Notes under the pieces: model-generated
Told to the model about the DNA's origin: nothing
Seen by the model: the letters and a program-made list of their open reading frames with translations, nothing else
Database searches by the model: none
Part shown: positions 1 to 5,812 of the stretch, in pieces
Position numbering within the stretch: position 1 is the stretch's first letter
How the letters are laid out: the number at the start of each line of letters is the position of its first letter
Position numbers and translations under genes: made by a program
Assembly (NCBI GenBank): GCA_002509745.1
Contig: DAWK01000008.1
Span: 1 to 9,462 of the forward strand
DNA: 9,462 nucleotides
From: Methanobacteriaceae archaeon UBA349
GTDB taxonomy: Archaea; Methanobacteriota; Methanobacteria; Methanobacteriales; Methanobacteriaceae
Direction of reading: 5' to 3'

Positions 1-1421
1 TAAATTAAATTTTCTAGATGTTTGATATTTTCATTTTTATCTATAGATTCTTTTGACAAAAGCTTTTTAAATAAAATTAAATTATCATTAACATTATTTG
101 AATCTAAATCATGTTCATATATACCGCAAAACGTTCTATTACGACTTAAAATAAAAATCCATTTCTTACCATCAGTAAGCACACCTACATTACCATCTCC
201 TTTAATAGTAAAATTTTTAACATATTCATAATTATCATTCTTTAAATCAAAACCCATTTTTTTAATTTCTAAAGCTACTGCAGGCTTTTTTTTAACCTTT
301 AAAAGATAATCTGGTTGAAATCTCTTTTTTCTATATTTGATTAAAGGATTAAAAATAAAATCATTGTTATCTTTAATATCCCATCCTAAAGAACAAATTA
401 AAGGTAATATTAAGCTTTGTTTAACTGCAGCTTCATTATAACATTGATAGTGGTTATGGTTGATTTTTTTTATTCTATTAAGAATTTCTCTAAATTCAGG
501 TCGTGTATGAATAGACTTCTTTTTCTTAGTAGTTTTTTTCCAGAAGAATTTTATAAGCTCAGAAGTGCCCTTTTTAGGATTTTCAAATAAATCAACTTCA
601 ATATGATCCACTTTTTTTACTAGGCCTTTTCCATAGTTCCAATAATGAAAATCGTAAAGAATCCAGTTTTTACCATTTGTTAAGGCCCCACTTGTGATTC
701 CTTGCCTAATACAATAATTAACTAATTGTTTTTTGTATTTTTGTAAATTAATATCTTCAGATAGTTTTTTGGCTTCAATAAAGATTCTATTATCTTCATA
801 ATCTTCCAGAGCATAGTCCACTTCTTTACCATCAGCATGATGTTCTGGAAATACTTGTTTAAGATTCCAAGTATTCCAACCTAATCTTCTTAAAATTGGT
901 AAAATGAGTAGATATTTAGTTTCTTCTTCATTGAGAATTCTAGATTCTAATTTTTTAGAATCATTAATAAAACTGATTAATTCTTTTTTTAGAGAAGTGG
1001 AATAACCTTCAGAATCTGCACCTAAGCAAGGATTTTGTTTTTTAACTGAAAATAAATCTGTATTTTTTTTTACTATTAAATTAATAAAATCGCTGAATTC
1101 TTTTTCGGTTACATGATAGTAACCTTCATGGAATTTAGTCCGTCCTGTGAGTTTGATACCAACATTTTTTGCATCGGTTAGTGAAACTGGTTCTTTTATT
1201 TCAACTTTTTTATGAAGAGTAGTGTTATACTGGTCTTTTTGTAAGTGTTTTGATTTTTTAACTTGAAAAATAAAAGAAAATTTATTGTGAGGACTCTGCT
1301 GGTAGACTAATACTAAATCCCCTCTTTTGCTTAGTTTATTAGCATGGAATTCAATATCATCTTCATGATATATTTTTGTCCACTGAGGGTCAGTAGTTGT
1401 TACTAAAAGCCATTTTTTCAT
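1..1421 (-). CDS. EVE/PUA-like domain protein with two tandem HsdR_N-like PD-(D/E)XK nuclease domains (partial, C-terminus beyond window)
   Basis: An uninterrupted minus-strand frame runs from an ATG at 1421-1419 to the left edge: 473 complete codons, no stop. Residues 1-119 resemble the EVE/YTH/PUA-like fold: a WLLVTTTDPQW start, then KRGDLVLVY (32-40), EPVSL (77-81) and a closing YHVTEKEF strand. Residues about 160-280 look like the N-terminal nuclease domain of HsdR-type restriction subunits: PILRRLGWN (175-183), D202, E216-A-K218, then LTNGKNW (247-253). Residues about 325-440 repeat the layout: LPLICSLGWD (339-348), PD (370-371), E385-I-K387, LTDGKKW (415-421). Both copies keep the D...ExK triad with the same 14-residue D-to-E spacing. 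EVE domains are known readers of modified bases and are often fused to nucleases. I infer a DNA-cleaving defence protein, perhaps modification-dependent. No helicase motor is visible, but the C-terminus is missing. The gene diverges from the BREX operon. Its Shine-Dalgarno (GTGG, 1428-1431) is weak. The nuclease call is firmer than the EVE call. Confidence 0.8.
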   Translation of the reverse strand, partial: MKKWLLVTTTDPQWTKIYHEDDIEFHANKLSKRGDLVLVYQQSPHNKFSFIFQVKKSKHLQKDQYNTTLHKKVEIKEPVSLTDAKNVGIKLTGRTKFHEGYYHVTEKEFSDFINLIVKKNTDLFSVKKQNPCLGADSEGYSTSLKKELISFINDSKKLESRILNEEETKYLLILPILRRLGWNTWNLKQVFPEHHADGKEVDYALEDYEDNRIFIEAKKLSEDINLQKYKKQLVNYCIRQGITSGALTNGKNWILYDFHYWNYGKGLVKKVDHIEVDLFENPKKGTSELIKFFWKKTTKKKKSIHTRPEFREILNRIKKINHNHYQCYNEAAVKQSLILPLICSLGWDIKDNNDFIFNPLIKYRKKRFQPDYLLKVKKKPAVALEIKKMGFDLKNDNYEYVKNFTIKGDGNVGVLTDGKKWIFILSRNRTFCGIYEHDLDSNNVNDNLILFKKLLSKESIDKNENIKHLENLI

Positions 1422-1456
1422 AAAAAACCACTAATTATATTTTTTTAAAGTTTTCA

Positions 1457-1479
1457 TTCAATTGTTAGGGTTTCAATTG
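1457..1479. repeat. Paired TTCAATTG direct repeat, candidate operator over the leftward start site
   Basis: TTCAATTG occurs at 1457-1464 and again at 1472-1479, 15 bases apart, and each holds the palindrome CAATTG. The pair lies between the leftward TATA box (1484-1491) and the start codon at 1421, and the left copy covers the predicted transcription start. A repressor binding here would block the EVE-nuclease promoter. No regulator gene is visible in the window. The role is inferred from position only. Confidence 0.35.
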
Positions 1480-1483
1480 AGTA

Positions 1484-1491
1484 TATATAAA
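1484..1491 (-). promoter_or_regulatory. Archaeal TATA box (box A) for the EVE-nuclease gene
   Basis: The plus strand reads TATATAAA here, so the minus strand reads TTTATATA, an exact match to the methanogen box A consensus. Transcription in archaea starts about 25 bases downstream, which would be near 1458-1462. That gives a leader of roughly 40 nucleotides before the ATG at 1421. Position and orientation fit well. The region is AT-rich enough that a chance match cannot be excluded. Confidence 0.6.
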
Positions 1492-1575
1492 TTTCCATAT
1501 ATCCCTGATGCAAATGTATATTATTATATATATTCAATCTTTAATTTATATTATCATTTAACTAGATATAATTAC

Positions 1576-1592
1576 TTTAAAATATAATATAA
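1576..1592 (+). promoter_or_regulatory. Candidate TATA box for the brxF-brxC-pglX-brxH operon
   Basis: A TTTAAAATATAATATAA stretch on the plus strand resembles an archaeal BRE plus TATA element. It would place the transcription start near 1612-1618, with a leader of about 65-70 bases. Alternatives are TTTATATT at 1545-1552 and TTATATATA near 1523-1531. I cannot choose between them from sequence alone. Confidence 0.3.
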
Positions 1593-1660
1593 GTTAAATT
1601 AAATTAAGTTTAGGACAAATAAGTAATATTAACATTTTATTAAGTAATAAATATTATTTC

Positions 1661-1676
1661 GGTGATTCAAGGGGAG
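1661..1676 (+). promoter_or_regulatory. Double Shine-Dalgarno site before brxF
   Basis: GGTGAT at 1661-1666 is complementary to the 16S tail (AUCACC) but lies 15 bases from the ATG at 1682. GGGGAG at 1671-1676 lies 5 bases from it. Together they support the ATG at 1682 as the real start. GGGGA-type sites also precede the pglX and brxH genes. Confidence 0.6.
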
Positions 1677-1681
1677 TTAAA

Positions 1682-2137
1682 ATGAATTTAAAAGACGCTA
1701 TAAATTATATGAAAGAGGGAGTAAAACGATACCGAGTTATAATCATAAATCAAGATAATTCTGCTAAATATTATGATGAATGCAAAGAATTGAATATTAA
1801 ACCTATAAATTTATCTTTAAAATTATCTGAACTTTTATCCGGACTTTCAGAAGAAGAAAAAGCCCAGGAAGCTAGGGATATTTTAGAAAATTATTTGGAA
1901 TCTTTAAATGATGATATTATAGCTCTTGATAATGTAGATTATATATTTTCACCAGAAGTGGGCAATTTAAACCCAGTTCATAATTTAAATTATTATTCTA
2001 GAAACAATCAAATTATTATTTTATTCTTAAAAGCTAGAAAAATTGGTGATGAGTTGATTTATTCAGAAGAAGGACTTCCGGATAATAATCGAATGGATAT
2101 CTCTGAAAATAAGTGTGTATTGGGGTGGGACAATTAA
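1682..2137 (+). CDS. brxF: BREX type 3 small P-loop-like protein BrxF, with degenerate Walker A
   Basis: This 151-aa protein is the first gene of the operon. Its length, position directly before a BrxC ATPase and internal pattern fit BrxF, the small type-3 BREX protein normally described as P-loop-containing. Visible parts are a hydrophobic strand at 18-23 leading into where Walker A should be, INLSLKLSELL (42-52) with an acidic helix after it, a Walker B-like IIALDN (79-84, D83), a third strand IIILFL (111-116), and a YSEEGLPDNNRMD tail (127-139). The Walker A site is lost: the equivalent stretch is NQDNSAKY (23-30), with K29 but neither glycine and no S/T after the lysine. ATP binding is therefore doubtful. 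Its biochemical role is not established. Its 3' end overlaps the assigned brxC start by 23 bases, suggesting translational coupling. The family assignment is from recalled pattern, not a search. Confidence 0.75.
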   Translation: MNLKDAINYMKEGVKRYRVIIINQDNSAKYYDECKELNIKPINLSLKLSELLSGLSEEEKAQEARDILENYLESLNDDIIALDNVDYIFSPEVGNLNPVHNLNYYSRNNQIIILFLKARKIGDELIYSEEGLPDNNRMDISENKCVLGWDN

Positions 2138-5100
2138 AATTAAAGAACTTTTTGATTTTGAAGATATTCAACAAGTAATTCAAATTGGTAAAATTAAAGA
2201 TGAAGAGGAAATAGTAAAAAAATTTGTAATATCTCCTAACCTTGAAGAAGATTTGTTATATTTTATGGAATATCTCACAGGTAATAAGCCCGAAGATAAT
2301 ATTTCTTTAAATGTTATTGGAAACTATGGTACTGGTAAATCTCATCTTTTAGCCTTTGTATCATTAATCTTATCTAAGCCAGAATTGACTAAATACATAC
2401 AAAATGATAAGATAAGAAATGCTTTTGTAAACCTAAAAAAAGAATTCATGGTTGTAAAATATGAGCTTCCTCCTGTTCAAACTAAATCATTAGCATCCAT
2501 ATTTTTTTATAGGGTAAAAAAGCAACTTAAAGAAAATTATGATATTGAAATAAGATCTATTGATCTTGAAAAAGATCCTAAAGATCCCAAAGAGTTGGTT
2601 GAAGAAATTTTACTACAAATAAAAGAAAAATATCCGACCAAAGGATTAATCGTTATTTTTGACGAGTTTTCTGACTTTATTAAAGGAAAACACGCAGCTG
2701 ATCAAAACCATGATTTACAATTCACCAGACAACTTGCTGAAAGTTCTGCAAATCAAGATTTTATTTTAATGCTATCCATGCAGGAGCACATTTTCAGTAA
2801 TCCGGAGTATATGGATAAGGCCGAATTAATAAAGAAAATCGAAAAAAGATTTTTGAAGATTAACATTACTAGTGAGAATATCGAAGATATCATAGCCAAA
2901 AGGATAGTTAGTAAAAATCAGAATCAAATTCAGGAACTTAAAAAGTTATTTGATGGATTAAAAGACAGGTTTGATAATATTGCAGTTGAAGAAGATAGAT
3001 ATATTGATTTATTCCCGGTACATCCTTACTTAATTGAAATATTCTCTAAACTAACCTTCTTTGAAAATAGATCTATTCTACAATTTATTTCATATCAAAT
3101 TAAAAAAATGATGGATCAGGAATTTCCAGCATTCATTACCTATGATTTGATTTATGATGAAATGATTGAATCAGAACTTACTGTAAAGAATCATCCGGAT
3201 GTAAAACCTGTTGTGAATATCGTAGATTCTCTAAATAATAATATAATAAGTAGACTGGATTCAAAATACCGTGAAAGAGCTAAACGTCTTGTAAAAAGTT
3301 TGGCCATAAAAAGCCTTATTACTCCTCCAAATAAAGATGGTGAGAAAAAGGGAGGCGATACTCCTGAAAAATTCGCGGAAAATCTATTCATTATACCTAA
3401 AAGCAAGATTATTGAACCATCAGCAGATGTTAGCACTATTTTAAACATGATGATTCAGCGTTCTGAAGGCGGACTTATTAATAAAGATGAAAAAAAGGAC
3501 ATTTACTTTATTAATCTAGATGGAACTCCTGACTATGAACAAGTCATTAATAATAAAGCTTCAACTATGGATGATCTGCAACATATCAATGAAAAATTTG
3601 TAGAGAACTTTTTACTTGAAGAATTAGGCTTTGAAGTTGAAAAAGGATTATCTTACTGGGATATCTCTAAAAAATATATTATTGACGATTCGGTGATCTG
3701 GAAAGATCGAAATTCTTTCCGTGAAGGAATTTTAGCTTTAAATATAGGTTATAAATTAAAATTTGAAAATGAAGGTGATTATTTAACCACAATTAAGGGC
3801 TATGGTTCGTTTAATATCAATGAAACTCATCCCAAACACGTGATTATCAAGCCGAATTACGATGATGATTTAGCATGGAGTATTAAACGCCTGTCGGCGG
3901 TGGAAGCACTACTCAAAACCCGTACATATCCTGATGTAATGAAAAATAAAAAACGAACCATAATTGATGAGGAGCTAAAGAAACACTTTAGAAATGCATT
4001 TTTAAATTCTTTAATCACTTATCAAAGTAATGATTATAGCTTGGATGAATTAGGTATATTCTCTGATATAAATGCTGAAATCTTCTCACAAATTAAGGAA
4101 AAATTATTAGGTGAGGATCTAACCCAAGAATATCCAGATTATCCTAGATTTAAGTCAAAAATATCTGCTGAAAACATAAAAGGAACCGTAGAAAGTGTTA
4201 TTCGGGATATATCTCAAAAAGAGGGTGTAGTTAAAGATTTACTTAGTCAATCAACTAATTTACTTATTCCACTGGGATTATACAAAAATGGAATGTTAGA
4301 TGTCAATGAAAGTCAATATGCTCGCAAAATATTAGATGCTATTCAGGACAGCTCTAAAAATGTGGCCATTGAGGAAATAATTAGTGAATTTGTAAAAAAA
4401 CCTCACGGATTACAAAAAGAGGTTGTTTATCTCATAATTGCAGTATTACTGCGAAATGGGGATTTAATGTTAAGTTCTAAGCATGGAAAATCTTATTCCT
4501 CAGCAGAATTTAGTGATTTATTTAAATCTGGCTTAAAGGCCTTTGATGAAATTAAATATATTAAGAAAGAAGGTGACATTCCACCTGAAACACATCAACT
4601 ATTTGATGCTTTAGATTTGGATAGAAGTTTATTACAGATATCAAAAAATAGACCTATAGCTTTTAGAAATTATATGGATAGAATAGAAGAAATTGAAAGA
4701 AATATTCGGAATATATCCATAGATTTTGAGGATATTAAACAATCTATGGAAATTGGATTGCCTTTGAATGATATTGAAAGACAGATTAAATCAATTGAAG
4801 AGGTTAATTTTGAAAGTTTAAAATTAAACAATATTAATGGATTTAATAATTTGGATCTTTCAACTGAACGTTTAAAGGATATTGAAAATGCCTATGAATT
4901 GACTGCAAAGATTAAATCATTGTTTGATGATTGCAATGAATTTATTTTGCCTGGCATGAAGTACATGAAAAATGCCATGGAATGGATAGATAATGATTAT
5001 TTCAAAGCAACTGATAAAAATGAATTAAATGGAATATATGATAATTCTCATGAAATTATTGGTAATATAAGGAAACTATTAAAAGAAGATGAACGTAAAC

Positions 5101-5792
5101 CTTTAAAAGGCAAGATTGAACTCTTTAAAGAGAAATATAAAGAAATATACTATCACACTCATAAAGAAATGGTAGGTGAGGGTGTAGACTGGCAATCACT
5201 AATTGATCTGGAAAATTCATCAGTTTATAAAAAATTAAACACTCTTAAAGATGTGAATTCTATTAATGCCACTCATTTCAGAGAAATACAACTTCACATA
5301 AAGAATTTGAAGGATATTAGGTGTGCTGATTTTCGAGTAGACGAATTAGAAACTTCATATCATTGCCATTGTATGTTCCCTATGGGCCACTATGATTCTA
5401 ATATAGATCAAAAGATTGAGAACCTATGGGAAGAAACATCTAAATTAGAAAAATCATGGGAAACTCAGATATTAGATAATATAAAAGAAAATCAGGATAA
5501 TATAAATCAATTAGGAGAAGAAGAAACTCCATTGATTAATAAAATCATCTCTAAAAACAAAATATCCAATGATGTCGATTATGAAACAGTTTTAGCAATC
5601 AATAGTCTTTTAGAGGATATTGAGATTGAGGACATTGATTTAGATGATTTATATTCTCTTTTAACCTCTGATAAAGATACTCTAAAAGTAGATGAATTCA
5701 TGAAGAAAGTGGAATCATTTGTTGAGAATAAAATCCGAGCTCATAATGCTAAAAAAGTTCGTGTAAGGATTATAAAGACTTTTGATGATTAA
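2115..5792 (+). CDS. brxC: BREX ATPase BrxC/PglY
   Basis: This is a 1225-aa protein, the usual size for BrxC/PglY, the large ATPase essential to BREX defence. The N-terminal ATPase domain has Walker A GNYGTGKS (69-76), Walker B LIVIFDEFSDF (178-188, D183 and E184), a sensor-like ILMLSMQEH (217-225) and KKIEKRF (240-246), where an arginine finger is plausible. PVHPYLIEIF followed by ENRSILQFI is the conserved family block after the ATPase core. A long helical region with likely coiled coil follows (about 851-960 and beyond). Near the C-terminus C1070 and H-C-H-C (1083-1086) look like remnants of a family cysteine cluster. The start is uncertain: the GTG at 2115 has no good Shine-Dalgarno, while GGGGTGGGA lies inside the reading frame just after it, before ATT codons at 2133 and 2139. 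The downstream methylase begins 20 bases after its stop. Confidence 0.85.
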   Translation: MYWGGTIKIKELFDFEDIQQVIQIGKIKDEEEIVKKFVISPNLEEDLLYFMEYLTGNKPEDNISLNVIGNYGTGKSHLLAFVSLILSKPELTKYIQNDKIRNAFVNLKKEFMVVKYELPPVQTKSLASIFFYRVKKQLKENYDIEIRSIDLEKDPKDPKELVEEILLQIKEKYPTKGLIVIFDEFSDFIKGKHAADQNHDLQFTRQLAESSANQDFILMLSMQEHIFSNPEYMDKAELIKKIEKRFLKINITSENIEDIIAKRIVSKNQNQIQELKKLFDGLKDRFDNIAVEEDRYIDLFPVHPYLIEIFSKLTFFENRSILQFISYQIKKMMDQEFPAFITYDLIYDEMIESELTVKNHPDVKPVVNIVDSLNNNIISRLDSKYRERAKRLVKSLAIKSLITPPNKDGEKKGGDTPEKFAENLFIIPKSKIIEPSADVSTILNMMIQRSEGGLINKDEKKDIYFINLDGTPDYEQVINNKASTMDDLQHINEKFVENFLLEELGFEVEKGLSYWDISKKYIIDDSVIWKDRNSFREGILALNIGYKLKFENEGDYLTTIKGYGSFNINETHPKHVIIKPNYDDDLAWSIKRLSAVEALLKTRTYPDVMKNKKRTIIDEELKKHFRNAFLNSLITYQSNDYSLDELGIFSDINAEIFSQIKEKLLGEDLTQEYPDYPRFKSKISAENIKGTVESVIRDISQKEGVVKDLLSQSTNLLIPLGLYKNGMLDVNESQYARKILDAIQDSSKNVAIEEIISEFVKKPHGLQKEVVYLIIAVLLRNGDLMLSSKHGKSYSSAEFSDLFKSGLKAFDEIKYIKKEGDIPPETHQLFDALDLDRSLLQISKNRPIAFRNYMDRIEEIERNIRNISIDFEDIKQSMEIGLPLNDIERQIKSIEEVNFESLKLNNINGFNNLDLSTERLKDIENAYELTAKIKSLFDDCNEFILPGMKYMKNAMEWIDNDYFKATDKNELNGIYDNSHEIIGNIRKLLKEDERKPLKGKIELFKEKYKEIYYHTHKEMVGEGVDWQSLIDLENSSVYKKLNTLKDVNSINATHFREIQLHIKNLKDIRCADFRVDELETSYHCHCMFPMGHYDSNIDQKIENLWEETSKLEKSWETQILDNIKENQDNINQLGEEETPLINKIISKNKISNDVDYETVLAINSLLEDIEIEDIDLDDLYSLLTSDKDTLKVDEFMKKVESFVENKIRAHNAKKVRVRIIKTFDD
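2122..2130 (+). promoter_or_regulatory. Shine-Dalgarno-like GGGGTGGGA inside the assigned brxC start region
   Basis: This is the strongest purine-rich ribosome site near the brxC start, but it lies downstream of the GTG at 2115. Spacing is 8 bases to an ATT codon at 2139 and 2 bases to an ATT at 2133. Initiation at either would give a protein opening (M)KELFDFEDI or (M)KIKELFDFEDI, as compact as expected for the family. Both bases and function of this site are shared with the brxF C-terminal codons, so it may simply encode GlyTrp. Confidence 0.35.
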
Positions 5793-5801
5793 CTATTTAC
5801 C

Positions 5802-5806
5802 GGGGA
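5802..5806 (+). promoter_or_regulatory. Shine-Dalgarno site deciding the GTG start of pglX
   Basis: GGGGA sits 6 bases before the GTG at 5813. No other start codon with a comparable site is near, so the GTG is the likely start. Confidence 0.6.
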
Positions 5807-5812
5807 ATAACA

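Larger units (their letters stand above)
1422..1681. promoter_or_regulatory. Divergent intergenic region between the EVE-nuclease gene and the BREX operon
   Basis: This 260-bp gap separates two head-to-head start codons. It is extremely AT-rich, and I see no open frame, tRNA or CRISPR repeat in it. It must hold the leftward promoter (clear TATA box at 1484-1491) and the rightward promoter (several weaker AT-rich candidates between about 1519 and 1592). One short direct repeat (TTCAATTG twice) and loose AT-rich repeats are present. The shared region means the two units could be co-regulated, which is inference. Confidence 0.7.

Noticed and set aside
22..231. A 69-codon plus-strand open frame
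   Set aside because: It lies antisense within the long minus-strand nuclease gene, has low-complexity composition, and shows no ribosome site or recognisable motif.
1..1421. HsdR subunit of a type I restriction-modification system
   Set aside because: The nuclease domain is HsdR_N-like, but it is preceded by an EVE-like domain, occurs twice, and no helicase motifs follow in 473 residues. No HsdS or HsdM is adjacent on this side.
1590..1656. Tandem TTAAA copies near 1594-1608 and an AAGTAATA repeat (1621-1628 and 1642-1649)
   Set aside because: Such matches are expected by chance in sequence this AT-rich, and they are not placed around a clear promoter element.
3191..3448. An 85-codon minus-strand open frame, with similar short ones at 6445-6642, 7909-8115 and 8674-8874
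   Set aside because: All are antisense to strongly supported genes with clear motifs, and none has a ribosome site or family pattern.
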